Shown piece after piece: positions 51,416 through 62,792 of a DNA stretch of 64,000 bases. Under the pieces are notes generated by a model. It made no database searches. It saw only the letters and a list, made by a program, of their open reading frames with translations, and had not been told where the DNA came from. The position numbers and the translations under genes were made by a program. The stretch's first letter is position 1; each line of letters starts with the position of its first letter. Source of the stretch: Cristatella mucedo (Eukaryota; Bryozoa; Phylactolaemata; Cristatellidae); NCBI GenBank assembly GCA_009760855.2, contig WPIO01000087.1, positions 639,001 to 703,000 of the forward strand. Reading direction: 5' to 3'.

Positions 51416-51529
51416 TGCTCACACTGTGCAAGTTGTCACAAAGCAATTGACAAGTATGTTAAGTACCTAGGAAGGGACTGATTTATCTTAGGGTTCTACA
51501 CAAATTTATTACTATTATTATTATTTTTT

Positions 51530-51603
51530 AAAGACCTGCTGCTGCCATGTATAACTAATATTACAAATATTTCACTAGCCTCAAGTCATGTCCCTGCACC
51601 CTT
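51530..51603 (+). mobile_element. LINE family A snippet
   Basis: CTGCTGCTGCCATGTATAAC and CTCAAGTCATGTCCCTGCAC match the LLLPCITNI ... ASGHVPAP part of the RT N-terminus. Ends at a TTAACGGGGTAAGTCC string. Confidence 0.7.
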
Positions 51604-52494
51604 AACGGGGTAAGTCCATAGCTGTGCGGGTAGGAGACTGTAGAAAAAACTGCCAATTTTTTCTATAAAGTACAACACCTAGGCTGTTACTGCTCCTGCT
51701 GCTGTACTTGGTGCATCAGTTCTAGCTGCCGCTAACCTTGGCACATCCGGCGCAGCTGTGAAAGTCGATTACGGTGCGCATTCCGCGTCTAACGATTGAT
51801 GCCGCATATCGGAACGTAGAGGAAACTAAGAGTACCTTCCTTGGCTGAGATTCGAGAACAGTTGAGATAAAACTAATGATTAGTGCAACGGAATGCATGA
51901 TTTCTTGATAATAAGGTCCCAGTCGCCAAGCAAGCTCGTCCGACTTTGACTATTTGGTTGTGTCTTATTAACTAGCAACAATAATTATAGGTCGGTTGCA
52001 TAGCGGCCTAAAAGCATAAAATCTTCACCCACCCAAGCACTTTAAAAGTCATCATCACTTCGGAGAATCAATAACCAAGGCAACCAACGTAACGTGCGTG
52101 TTATCGTAATTTGACAAGCATGAAAAAGCAAACGAGAAAACAAAGCAAAACAAGAAAACAAAAACACTGAAAGCCAGTTATCCTTACCGACTGAAATCGC
52201 GTCATCTCTTAATTTGATACAAAAAGAAGCCTAAACTTTCCTAACAGCTTTCGCTTGTCCGGTTGAAGTTTTTCTTCTTTTCGCCCTCCGTGTGCTGACG
52301 TTCAGTTTTAAGACTAACAATTGACGTGCTTTCTCTTTAGTATGTGTAAACAGCCTAAAATCAGTTTTAATCCCCTGGGTTGCAGTATAACTGCCTTATT
52401 ATTGTTTTTATTATCTACGTTGTGCAATATACTAAGTCTACTAGTCGTTGTGCTTTCACTAAACCCACACTGTTTGAGGCCAGTTTAAGCAAGC
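51604..52494. other. Unassigned insertion-like block
   Basis: About 890 bp, AT-rich, no ORF of note, lying between LINE A pieces. Its left end (GGGGTAAGTCC at 51607-51617) resembles the left end of the 44221 element; no inverted partner was found at the right end. Confidence 0.3.
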
Positions 52495-54415
52495 CGTAGA
52501 AAGCTAGACAGGATCAGGGAATCCATCCCTGCGATGACAACCTCCCCACTAAAATACTGTTCTTCGGTTCCTGGCTGCACCTCAATGTCTGCATTTAAGC
52601 AGGTCACTAGTGATCTAGTCCTATGGTTCGTATCTCAATCAAAGAAGACAACAAGTCTTCTGGACCCTATTCCCACTGTCCTGCTCCTACTTTGCATTGA
52701 TCTGCTGCTGCCATGCATAACTAACATCATTATTAGGCCATTAGCCTCAGGTCATGTCCCAGCACCTTTCAAAAAAGCTGTAGTCAGGCCACTTCTCAAG
52801 AAAGCTACACTACACCAAGAGAACTTGAGCAACTACCGCCCAGTCTCCCTTCTACCATTCCTATCAAAGACACTGGAACGGGTCGTGGCAGACTAGCTGA
52901 ACTTATATATCGAAACCTCACACTTGCTAGTAAGTTCCAGTCTGGCTTTAGAGCTAATCACTCCACAGAGTCAGCATTGCTTCGGGTATACAACGACCTG
53001 CTTAGGAATGCAGACATGGGTAGAGTGTCTCTGCTTGTTTTGCTCGATCTTTCGGCAGCTTTTGACACCATCGATCACAAAGTTCTTTTAGAGCGCCTCT
53101 CATCTCGCCTTGGCATCACTGGCACTGCTCTGCAGTGGTTCAGGTCCTATCTCAGTGGGAGACTCCAGAGTATTGACGTGAATGGACAAAGATCATCTGA
53201 AGTACCTCTAAAATATGAAGTACCTAAGGGCTCCGTGCTAGGTCCGGTTCTTTTCACGGTTTATACTCTCCCTCCTGCTGATGTGATTGCCAAGCACAAT
53301 CTAGGCTTTCACTTCTATGCGGATGACACTCAGTTGTACCTTTGCTTTGATCCCTCCCAGCCTTCGAGCACCTCAAATTCTCTAAACTCACTTGCTGCAT
53401 GCATTGATGACATCCGCACATGGATGGCAGCAAATTTTCTAAAACTAACCGATGACAAAACTAACTTACTAGTTATGGGCAAACCCAGTGTGATTCAGAT
53501 ATTGGAAAGGCTGACTCTCAAAATTGGTTCTGCCAGCATATCTCCTGTTGAATCAGCTCAAAATCTAGGTGTCATGTTTGAAAGTGACCTATCGTTAGAC
53601 GACCACATCAGCTCCACAGTCAAAACTGCCTACTTTCAGGTACATAACTTTGCTAAAATTCGGGCTTGTTTAGATAAGGATACCACGTCTAAGTTGGTCC
53701 ATGCATTCATGACATCCCGTCTCGACTTCTGCAACTCACTGCTTACTGGCCTACCAGCATGTGCGATCAGGCGATTGCAGCTGGTGCAAAACTCTGCAGC
53801 TAGGCTTGTCTGTCGTGAGCGTCGCAGTTGCCACACTACTCCACTTTTCGCCGACCTGCACTGGCTACCAGTCAAGCAAAGGATTGACTTTAAGGTTTTG
53901 TCCCTCACTTTTAGGTCCCTTCATTCTATGGCTCCAGCCTATCTCTCAGATATACTCCCCCATCAGGCCAAGCATCGTACCACCTGCTTTTCGGAGTCCA
54001 ACAGTCTAGAAATACCTCGTACAAACCTTAAATCCTTTGGAGACCGTGCATTTAAGTTCGTACGCTCCCAAAGCCTGGAACTCCCTCCAGACCTGCGTCA
54101 GAACATCCCCTGATATGACCACATTTAAAAGGAACTTAAAAACACACCTATTCAGGACAGCATTTAGTGGGTCCCTGTGATTCGTCCTTGATGTGCTTAT
54201 GCGTGCTGACACTGTGCATGCTGCCACTAACCACATTTGCATGCTGACCCTGTGCATGTCACCCCTAACCATGTTATTCATGTTGTTTATCAAACATGAT
54301 ATTACTCACCATTCAATCACATTCCCTTTGCAGCAAATGTAAAGTGCCTAGAAAGAGATTGAGTTCTCTGAGGGTGCTTTATCAAGTGCATTAATATGAT
54401 TATTATTATTAAAGC
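52495..54415 (+). mobile_element. LINE family A, best preserved RT copy
   Basis: About 1.9 kb. The RT N-terminus (PFKKAVVRPLLKKATLH, NLSNYRPVSLLPFLSKTL) is closed by a TAG at 52891-52896, then a 378-codon open frame (52977-54113): LLDLSAAFDTIDHKVLLERL, VPKGSVLGPVLFTVYTLPP, FHFYADDTQLYLCFDPSQPS, to the thumb; a frameshift near 54055 hits the conserved FSSYAPKAWN block. 3' UTR, GTAAAGTGCCTAGAAAGAG and ATT tail present. No endonuclease. Confidence 0.92.
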
Positions 54416-55105
54416 AGCAGAAGAGTAAGTTAGGGGGCATTTTAGGAAAAACTACAGGAGCTCAGATCATGACAGCAAACTAATGCGTCGCATGCTTGGC
54501 AGAGAAGACCAAATGTGCCTGGATGTGAAGTAAATCTGATTCGGTTTACAAGTCAGGAGATTGAACGGCTGGTTTCTATAGCAGGCCTACGCCTGAAACA
54601 GGAATGACCATTACTAGCTATAGGGCGTACCCTAGTTCGAAATCTCCTTGCATGGTTTCTAGATCGGCCTAGATGGTCGATCGGTCTACAGAGATCAACA
54701 GCCATTTACAAGAGAATTGTTGTAGAGGAAACAGGATTACATACATAGGTGAAGGGAAGCTTGAGAAACTCGGTAATTTTTGGTCCTTATCATTCCTTGA
54801 TAGCATTACGCAGAATTAGATTTGTAACCGGGAATAGGTACATAGATCCAGGGGTTTAAAAAAGTGGCTTTACCAGCTCTTACGGGATCCAATCGAACAT
54901 GCTGACCTCATTTTCAATGCCACTAGAACCAAATGCAGCGAAGGACTAATCTTATAGTGGCACGGCCGTGGCGAATGCTTATGGCTGAAGCCCCAAAAGG
55001 TAATTCAGACTTACCGTCTCATTATGGGAACTTGGAGAAGTGAGGGACCTGGTATCCGAATGCTGCAATGGGCTCCACGTGAATTCCTAACTCGCCAATT
55101 CACTA
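54416..55105. other. Unassigned intergenic sequence
   Basis: No gene or named repeat recognised. Confidence 0.4.
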
Positions 55106-55345
55106 CTACTTTCCATGTTGGCGATCGGCATCACGACATCTCCCAACTTATCCAAATTTCAAAAGAAAATAAAAACGCATCTATTTATCACAACGCTTAG
55201 TGGGTCCCTGCGATTCGGCCTTAATGTGCTTATGGGTGCTGACACTGCTGCATGCTGCCGCTAACCACACTTGCATGCTGACCCTGTGCATGTCACCCCT
55301 AACCATGTTGTTCTTGTTGTTTATTGAGCATGATACCACTCACCA
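55106..55345 (+). mobile_element. LINE family A, end of ORF and 3' UTR
   Basis: Reads the degraded ORF end and TGCATGTCACCCCTAACCAT, and stops before the terminal tail where a minus-strand copy begins. Confidence 0.75.
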
Positions 55346-56315
55346 TAATAATAATAATAATAACAATAATGCACTCGATCAAGCGCACCCAGAAAACTTA
55401 ATCTCTTTCTAGGCGCTTTACATTTGCTGCAAAGGGAATGTGATTGAATGGTGAGTAATATCATGTTTGATAAACAACATGAATAACATGGTTAGGGGTG
55501 ACATGCACAGGGTCAGCATGCAAATGTGGTTAGTGGCAGCATGCACAGTGTCAGCACGCATAAGCACATCAAGGACGAATCACAGGGACCCACAAAATGC
55601 TGTCTCAAATAGGTGTGTTTTTAAGTTCTTTTTAAATGTTGTCAAGTCAGGGGCTGCAGTGACGTAAGTCGAGAGTGAGTTCCAGGCTTTGGGAGCATAC
55701 GAGCTAAATGCACGGTCTCCAAAGGATTTGAGGTTTTTACGAGATATTGGTAAACTGTTGGATTCCGAAAAGCAGGTGGCACGATGCTTGGCCTGGTGGG
55801 GAGTAGATCTGAGAGATAGGCTGGAGCCGAAGAATGAAGTGACCTAAACGTGAGCAACAAAAACTTAAAGTCAATCCGTTGCTTGACTGGTAGTCAGTAC
55901 AGGTCGGCAAGAAGTGGTGTGATGTTGCAACTGCCACGCTCACGACAGACAAGCCTAGCTGCAGAGTTTTGCACCAGCTGTAATCGCCTGATTGCACATG
56001 CCAGTATGCCAGTAAGCATTGAGTTGCAGAAGTCGAGACGGGATGTCACGAATGCATGGACCAACTTTGGCGTGGTATCCTTATCTAAACAAGTCCGATT
56101 CTAATTCTAAGTCTAATTTTAGCAATGTTATGTAGCTGAAAGTAGGCAGACTTGATTGTGGAGCTGATGTGGTCGTCTATCGAGAGGTCACTTTGGAACA
56201 GGACACCTCGATTTCGAGCTGATTCAACCAGAGATTTGCTGGCAGAGCCAATTTTGAGAGTCAGCCTTTCCAATTTCTGAATCACACTGGGTTTGCCCAT
56301 AACTGGTAACATTTT
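55346..56315 (-). mobile_element. LINE family A, 3' third
   Basis: (AAT)n, AAGCGCACCCAGAAAACTTA, 3' UTR, ORF C-terminus, thumb and the VESARNRGVLFQSDLSIDDH block, ending in LPVMGKPSVIQKLERLTLKI. Abuts the plus copy directly, tail to tail. Confidence 0.85.
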
Positions 56316-56394
56316 CCCCATTTATCTGTCGCTAATAAACTTGTGTGACTTCGTACCTGTACCCTAACAGGCTTGTTATATTTGGTGCACAATT

Positions 56395-56655
56395 CTGTTG
56401 CTAGGCTGTAATGTCGTGAAAGTCGCAACTGCCACGTTTCAACACTTCTTTCCTATCTGTACTGGATATCACCCAAGTAGCATATTGACTTTAGCGTGCC
56501 TTCAATCACTTGCTCGAGCCTACCTATCCAGATGCTCTGTACCATACGATCGCATTTCCTTTGCAGCAAATGCTAAGCGTACAGAAAGAGATTGAGTTCG
56601 CTGAGGACGCTTTATCTGGTGCAATAATAATAATAATATTATTATTATTATTTCT
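56395..56655 (+). mobile_element. LINE family A, decayed and internally deleted
   Basis: Parts of the thumb region and the tail CAGCAAATGCTAAGCG and GAGGACGCTTTATCTGGTG with an (AAT/ATT) run. Confidence 0.65.
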
Positions 56656-56694
56656 CTGTCTTACGGTCATGTTGGTAGAAAGTAAATAAATAAC

Positions 56695-57680
56695 AAAAAA
56701 ATCAAATTACTAGTCACGGGCAAACCAAGCGTAGTTCTGAAATTGGAAAATTTAACACTCGAAATAGGCTCAGCCTGCACATCTCGTGCTGAATCTGCAC
56801 GAAATCTAGGTGTACTGATCCAAAGTGATCTTTCAAAAGATGAACACATCAGCTCCACAGTCAGTCTGCCTACTTCCAACTGCATAACATTTGCTAAAAT
56901 TTGGGCTTGCTTAGACCGGGATACTACATTCAAGTTGGTTGAAGCATTTGTAACATCCCGTCTCGAATTTTGTAACTAAATGATTCCTAGTCAACCGGCA
57001 CGTGCAAGCAGGTGCTAACAGTTGGTACAAGAATCAGCAGTTAGGCTTTATCTGTCTTGAGCGTCGCAGATGCCACATCGCACCACTTCTCGCTGACCTG
57101 CACTGGATACCTCTGAATCAGGAGGTCGACTTGAAGGTTCTGCCACTTACTTTTAGGTTCTTTCATTTTCCGGCCCCAGCCTACCAATCAGATCTACTCC
57201 CCCACCAGGTCAAGCATTGTACAACCTGCTGTTCTGACTGAAATCGCTTAGCTATATCATACGATCCTCGAAATCTTTGGTGGCAGTGCCTTTACTTCAT
57301 ATACTCTCAAAGCCTGCAACTCACTCTCGACTGACGTAAAGACATCCGTTGACATGACGATATTTGAAAAAAGCCAAAACCGCACCTATTTATCACAGCA
57401 TTAAGTGGATCCATGTGACTCGTCCTCTGTGTGCTTATACGAGCGGACATTGTGCATGCTGCCAATAACCGTTTCTGCATGTTGACCCAGAGCATGTCGC
57501 ATCAAAATATGTTATGCTTGATTACATTGCGAAAGATACCTCTAATCATCTGGTCACGCTTTCTTCGAAGCGATGAAAAAGTTAAGCAAATCAAGTTAAA
57601 AAGTTAATTAAAGTGCCTAGACAGAGATTCGGTTCTCTGGGTCGTTATATAAACTTATTGTCATTATTGTTATTACTTGG
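56695..57680 (+). mobile_element. LINE family A, diverged subfamily
   Basis: LLVTGKPSVVLKLENLTLEI, ESARNLGVLIQSDLSKDEHI, RRCHIAPLLADLHWIPL, LPHQVKHCTTC and a tail AAAGTGCCTAGACAGAG with GGGTCGTTATATAAAC. Tail type resembles the copy at 32862. Several frameshifts. Confidence 0.8.
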
Positions 57681-57804
57681 GTAATATGGTCATCCCTAAG
57701 TGTCATCCAGGACATCCGGGTAATTCCGCATTTTTTAATTGTGGTCAGTTTACGCCCGGCTGCAATACTAGTGGAGAGTGGCAGGTAGTGGCACACCTTT
57801 GCAG

Positions 57805-57880
57805 TATTTAGGTATTTACTGTATTTAGGTATTTATTTATTAAGGTATTTAGGTATTTATTTATGTAGGTATTTAGTGTC
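57805..57880 (+). repeat. Tandem GTATTTAGGTATTTATTTAT repeat
   Basis: Five or more units of TATTTAGGTATTTA-type sequence. Confidence 0.85.
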
Positions 57881-58059
57881 TTTTCCATTGCCCGCAATTC
57901 ACAAAATGAAGCGATCTCAGTCTACAATGGATGCTTGGCTGTGGAAGAATAGGAATTAGAGACGAAATGCATCGTCTAGCGATACTTCAGTCGCCATTTC
58001 TCTACGGTCGGTCAGAGTGTTAACCTGTCGAGGTAATCGTTTAGGGCAGATCGTGCCGC

Positions 58060-58620
58060 TTGAGTCATTTGCCAGCGTGCGAGCGCACAGCGAAAGGGCG
58101 CTCTGCCGCTCGATGACTCAAGGAAGGAAGGAAAAATGCTGGGTCGGATCTCTCACACGCTCGCACTAGCGCACTATTCGAGCTCGCGCTAGCCAGCTTT
58201 CGCGGCGGAAGACGCCGCTTTGGAGCAGTGCCACGTCGAATGCATCGAGGCGCTGTCTCACTCCACTGCGCTCGTCTTTGATTCGTAATGCACTGCCTTG
58301 GCTCAAATTCACACCCGGCGCCGGCCCGGCCGGGCCGGGCCGAGCCGCATGGTGGTCGTATATGATTATATGATGACGATACACGGACTTGTGCAGCACC
58401 GGGCATGCGTCGTCGCCCACGGCGGGCGAACGCAAAACAGATGACGAAATTCTTGAGAAATTCAAGCGAGCGGATTTCGTCCTCAGTGCTGTCGGAGGTG
58501 GGCTGGTAGTTCCTAGCTGGAAGCCACCGCCGCAAGCCGACCAGGCACTCGTCTTTCTCGAGAGCTCGGGAGCCACCCCGTCGCTGCGACAGGAGGCCCG
58601 TAGCTAAGAAATTGCATTAC
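58060..58620. other. CpG-rich unique patch, possible promoter or exon
   Basis: High GC with many CpGs, including GGCCCGGCCGGGCCGGGCCG at 58323-58342. Open frames exist on both strands (minus 58535-58065, plus 58389-58607), which high GC alone can give. No splice pattern or homology decides between them. Confidence 0.35.
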
Positions 58621-58859
58621 TTAGGTCTCAGCTTACGACGCATCTTTTCCGGTCAGCTATTCCTTCGCCCCAGTTAACATGTCTGCTTTGTTCTCGTATG
58701 CTTTGCGTGCCTACTCGTGCGATTCAGTACACTTTATCAACCGTATGTCTTGATAACCGGTGGCTATTAGTTTCTTGATAATTGCTTGAGCATACTGGCC
58801 TAAGCATGATACTTATTTGCTTTTGAATATTTGATACCGTGAATGTCACTAAACCTTGT

Positions 58860-58925
58860 TCATTGATTCTCTTACAGGAACTGTAAACGCCTAGATTGAG
58901 AATTGTTCTCAGGAGGGTGTTATGC
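58860..58925 (+). mobile_element. LINE tail relic
   Basis: GTAAACGCCTAGATTGAGA and AGGAGGGTGTTATGCAT resemble the family A tail. Confidence 0.5.
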
Positions 58926-58949
58926 ATACAGCCTATTATCATGTTTATT

Positions 58950-59300
58950 TTTTTGTTATATCTACTCCGTCTCTTCTCCTTTCTTTATTCTCTTGGTATT
59001 CACCATTCTCTATCGCTCTTATTTTCTCCAGCTATCTCTATCCATCAATTGCCTTCTTCCAAAGATTAAATACCTGTCTACTTCTGTCTCTGCCTCTCAC
59101 ACGCCTCACTTTTACATCTCCACAACTTAAACTCGTTCTCTCTCTCTCCCTCTTCCGGCAATCTCTCACTCTCTTTCTCATCGTGTTTCAATATATTTTT
59201 CTCTTTCATTTTCCATCTCCCGTCTCATTTCTTCTCCCCTGTCTTTGTCGCTATCTCTCTGCATCACTCATGTTCTCTGTCTGTTTCCTACTAATGCCCT
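58950..59300. repeat. Pyrimidine-rich low-complexity tract
   Basis: About 350 bp dominated by CT, TTCT and TCTC on the plus strand. The open plus frame across it is a composition artefact. Confidence 0.85.
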
Positions 59301-59424
59301 CTTTCTGGCTGTACCCACTCGAGTACCTCGTACGTCGCCCTGCACCAGTGAAGACGTATACATAGGTGAGTGCACCTGTTAATTACACCCGTACTCGACT
59401 TTGACTCGGAGTTCTTGCCGAAAA

Positions 59425-60011
59425 GCAGCTCAAAAAGACGCCCGAAACGAGACGTTCGATATCTGCTGCATTGAAGAATACCGTGATGCTCATCGCCCGT
59501 CCTGACGAGCTCGGCGTAGAGCAGCTGACGCTCAGGCGATCGGCCGGCGATGCGCCTCAGGCGACCCGTGGTACACGATGGCCGCTCTTAGGATCTCTCC
59601 GTCCCCGAGTGGCTAAAGCGAGCGTACGCTCCAGCTGCTGCTGTGCAGCGTCGGTGGCTGAAGCAGCTCGCCAGTGCTGACGGATCAGACCGTGAACCGA
59701 CCGGGCGGCTCTCGGGTCACGAGAACAACTCCTGGCTGGTCAGCTCAAGAGCGATGGCTAATCGGCCGAGAGGGCTTGGGGCGGCGGGTCGGCAGGCGGT
59801 GACCGTGACTCAGTCGCACCGCCTGCGTGCGCAGCAGTCGGCGCGAAGAAGCGGCCGACGAGCTCGTTGTGATCAGCCTGCACCGCGGCCGTGCGGGACT
59901 CATAATTGCAGATGTTGGTCGCCCATCGAGTTCGTGCTACCACGAGACGTCCTTGAACTGTCACCGCTGTTAGTACCTCTAACCGCTGCAGCCACCCTCC
60001 AGGTCTATTAG
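59425..60011 (+). other. GC-rich patch with a candidate exon
   Basis: From GCCGAAAAG|CAG at 59429 one frame is open to 59680 and reads QLKKTPETRRSISAALKNTV, then LIARPDELGVEQLTLR. The peptide looks protein-like, but no acceptor with a good pyrimidine tract and no matching donor were found. A further plus frame (59643-60011) overlaps it. Confidence 0.25.
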
Positions 60012-60135
60012 CGCAGGCGCCCTCCTACAGTCACGTATGCTCTCTCGGCAGCCGCCTCGAGGATCGTGGTCTATTAGCGCCGCCGACATCCTACAGTCGC
60101 CCGTGGCCGCTCGGCAGCCGCGTCGAGGCTGACGG
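60004..60135 (+). repeat. 66-bp tandem duplication
   Basis: Two adjacent units starting TCTATTAGCGC (60004 and 60070), both with TCCTACAGTC and TCGGCAGCCGC, diverged by about a quarter. Confidence 0.8.
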
Positions 60136-60254
60136 TGGCTGACGGCTCAGTTACGCTTGGACTGCTGCGATTAATTTTAGGGAAAGTGCCACTGTGCCCG
60201 AAGCTATCTATGCATCTGTTAACCAATAAGCGAACCGTCGCAGGGTTATCCGAT

Positions 60255-60940
60255 TCTTTTCGCTGCTTGCTGGTCCACTGGCCTGCGAAATCGGGCGCTT
60301 GCAGCTGGTGCAAAACTCTGCAGCTACGCGTGTCCGTCGTGAGCTTCGCAATTGCCAGATCGCACCACTTCTCGCCGTCCTGAATTGGCTATCAGTCAAG
60401 CAACGCGTCGAGTTCAAGGTTTTGTCACTCACGTTTAGGTCCCTTCAATCTTTGGCTTCAGCGTACCTATCAGATTTACTCCCCCACCAGGCTAGAATCG
60501 TACCGTCCGCGTTTCAGAATCAAACTGTTCACCTATTGCTCGTTCGAACCTCAAATCTTTTGGACGGGGTGCCTTTAGTTCGTGTGCTCCCAAATCCTGG
60601 AATTCACTCCTGACTAGCGTCTCGACATCGCCTGACTTGACCACATTTAAAAAAAAACTAAAAAAGCGTATATTTATCACAACATTTAGTGGGTCCCTGT
60701 GATTCGACCTTTAATGTGCTTATGCGTGCTGACACTGTGCATGCTGCGACTAACCACACTTGCATACTGACCTTGTGCAGGTCACCCCTAACCATGTTAT
60801 TATTGTTGTTTATTGAGCGTGTTTCCACTAAACATTCGATCGTGCCTCCTTTGCAGCAAATGTAAAGTGCCTAGAAAGAGATTGAGGTCTCTGAAGATCG
60901 ATGCATGAAATGAGTTATTATTATTTTTATTATTCCTAGT
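60255..60940 (+). mobile_element. LINE family A, 3' half of ORF and tail
   Basis: SCWSTGLRNRALAAGAKLC region decayed, then QLVQNSAATRVRREL, FKVLSLTFRSLQSLASAYLS, LPHQARIV and the tail GTAAAGTGCCTAGAAAGAG with ATT run. A decay in GAGGGCGCTTT gives GAAGATCGATGC. Confidence 0.8.
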
Positions 60941-60989
60941 GTCCACGTCGGGTAGTTCGCAATAATCGTTTCATGATATGCATGTACTT

Positions 60990-61140
60990 TCACTAGCCTC
61001 CGTATTGCTCGTCAATCTCTCGCTCTCTATTCCCCTTCTTTCACCCTGCGTTCCCATCCTCTCTCTCCCCTTTCTCTCTGCACTATCTATGCCCCTTCCG
61101 TTTCGCTCTCTTCCTGTGCATCCCAAGTCTCTCTCGCCAG
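60990..61140. repeat. Pyrimidine-rich tract
   Basis: CTCTCTATTCCCCTTCTTTC-type sequence, no gene. Confidence 0.8.
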
Positions 61141-61157
61141 CGCGTTGACATGATACT

Positions 61158-61318
61158 AATAATGTAATTCATTTGTATAACACCACAGGAGAACTTAATA
61201 TCCATTCAGGCGCTTCACACGTGTCACGGGCTCGAGCCTACGACCTCGGTCATCAAATACGTTAACCTCGACCTTGGTCGAGGCGAGCATCTTAGCCACT
61301 GGGTTAAACAAACAAGCG
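61158..61318 (-). mobile_element. tRNA-derived SINE with LINE-like tail (family 2)
   Basis: Plus strand: TGTAATTCATTTGTATAACA, GGAGAACTTAATATCCATTC, GGCGCTTCACACGTGTCACG, GGCTCGAGCCTACGACCTCG and, as reverse of box A, GAGCATCTTAGCCACTGGGT. Best copy for defining the head on the minus strand. Confidence 0.75.
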
Positions 61319-61399
61319 AGCTTTTAATGTCAAGCTCGCGATTTCTCTTCGATTCCCACCCCTTTCTCACCCATCCCCGTCTTTAACGCCAATAACTCA

Positions 61400-61584
61400 T
61401 CGTTAGCTATTTGTTTATCTTTTCCTTACCCCTCTTCTTTTATTGCCTGTCTCTGCCTCCTCTCCTCGCTACACCATCCTCTTGTCTTTATTTTCCACTC
61501 CGTCTCTCTGTGCTTCACTGCATTAGTCCGTTACGCACCTTCTTCCTCTCTCTTATCTCTATCTCCTCTATTTCTTTCTCTCTC

Positions 61585-61618
<34 letters not shown>

Positions 61619-61680
61619 TTCTCTCTCTCTCTCTCTCTATGAATTCACAAGTTTGTTTCTGTCTCCCTCCATCGCTCTGA
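61400..61680. repeat. Pyrimidine-rich tract with (CT)n
   Basis: Continues through CTCTCTCTCTCT runs at 61578-61640. The open frames on both strands are repeat artefacts. Confidence 0.85.
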
Positions 61681-61842
61681 TTACTTTTCGCTCTCCACAT
61701 CTGTCCCTACCTCCGACTCATCACGATGTTCCTGCCGGTCGTTGCAGTTTCTATGGCGTTTAGATGGCGAGCATCGGAGTCCGGACTGTTGGCGCTGATG
61801 CGTTCGTCGCTTGAGTACACCGTGCGATTGGCTTGGCTACAG

Positions 61843-61930
61843 AATAATAATAATAATGCACTTTATAAAGCGCCCTCAGTAGAACTCAATCTCTCTCTAG
61901 GCGCTTTACATTTGCTGTAAAGGGAAGCTT
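61843..61930 (-). mobile_element. LINE family A, 3' tail only
   Basis: (AAT)n, TATAAAGCGCCCTCAGTAGA and CTAGGCGCTTTACATTTGC. Confidence 0.8.
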
Positions 61931-61944
61931 TTGCGCTAAATGTA

Positions 61945-62300
61945 TGTATACTAGAATGCAAAACTCACTTCCACAATTCATTAGGAAAGACATATTATAC
62001 TCTCCTGCTGACGAGTGTGGTGCGCATTCTTCCCTTTGCAGCAAATGTAAAGAGCTTGGGAAGAGATCGAGTTCTCCGAGGGCGCTTTATCGAGTGCGTT
62101 ATCATTATTATTATTGACCTTTCCATTCATCCTGAGTAGTCACTTCCATTCTACTCGATTTATTGGCTGTCCTCTTGACTCAGCTGTGCTTCTTACTTTC
62201 TCTTTGCTGCGTGAATTTAAGTCTCTTAGCAACAGCACGAACTCCGAAAGCCGCTCGGGCTTTGAGTGGGCGAAAAAAAAAGTGAAAGTGTCTCCTGCGT
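61945..62300 (+). mobile_element. LINE family B-like, ORF end, split by a family A tail
   Basis: ATGCAAAACTCACTTCCACA and TACTCTCCTGCTGACGAGTG match the LWNSLPQFLRND and SPTADY blocks. After the insertion it resumes with FHSTRFIGCPLDSAVLLTFS then LLRE, parallel to FYATHYLNCSPDSAMLPTFS in other copies. Confidence 0.75.
62028..62116 (+). mobile_element. LINE family A tail nested in a family B-like copy
   Basis: TTTGCAGCAAATGTAAAG, AGGGCGCTTTATCGAGTGC and an ATT run; about 90 bp only. Confidence 0.8.
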
Positions 62301-62790
62301 TGCACACACTCAGTCCTCCTTGCGGCTTTGCGGAGCAGCTACATACATTACATACAGTGCATTGCATCGTAATAGAAGGAAAGGAAGAAGTCAGAGAGAT
62401 CAGGCCGCCGGGCCGCCGGCAGAGAATAGAGTGTCACCTTCACCCTTTGCTGCGAAAGAGAGAAGTCTTTTGCTGGCCACAGCAGGACAGGTGTCTACGT
62501 AAATCTTTCCTCACTGGTGGATCGAGAGATGCGTAAACTAGCTACGGGATGCCGCAATATTCTTAACGTTGAGGAAGTTGTTGAGGCCGGCAAGGTTTCC
62601 GCTTTCATGCAGATGGAACTCAACCCACTAAGCGAATGACTCCGAGTGCGAATCTCTGCCGCTGCGAGGCAACTCGCTGCGGTTTGCTTCTAGACTGCGT
62701 CGGCTGCAACGGCCGGAGGGAGGCGGGTACGAAAGGGAGTGATAGATCATAGATCATAGATCATAGATCAGGCTGAAGGGTACTTTGGAG
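62301..62790. other. Unassigned sequence with a GATCATA tandem repeat
   Basis: AGATCAT units repeat four times at 62742-62769. Nothing else recognised. Confidence 0.45.
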
Positions 62791-62792
62791 TT

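Noticed and set aside
52977-54113. 378-codon frame as an active transposon
   Set aside because: The copy lacks an endonuclease, has a TAG before the RT core and a frameshift in the C-terminal block.
57907-57960. Mini-frame MKRSQSTMDAWLWKNRN, reminiscent of the start of some hAT transposase-like proteins
   Set aside because: Seventeen codons then a stop, no zinc finger or further transposase sequence follows.
58389-58607. Plus frame with DDEILEKFKRADFVLSAVGG, faintly like part of a folate dehydrogenase
   Set aside because: Only about 20 residues, no other part of such an enzyme nearby, poor acceptor; probably chance in GC-rich sequence.
59606-59630. GTCCCCGAGTGGCTAAAGCG, like the 5' half of a tRNA
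   Set aside because: No T arm or acceptor stem partner follows, and it lies in an open coding-like frame.
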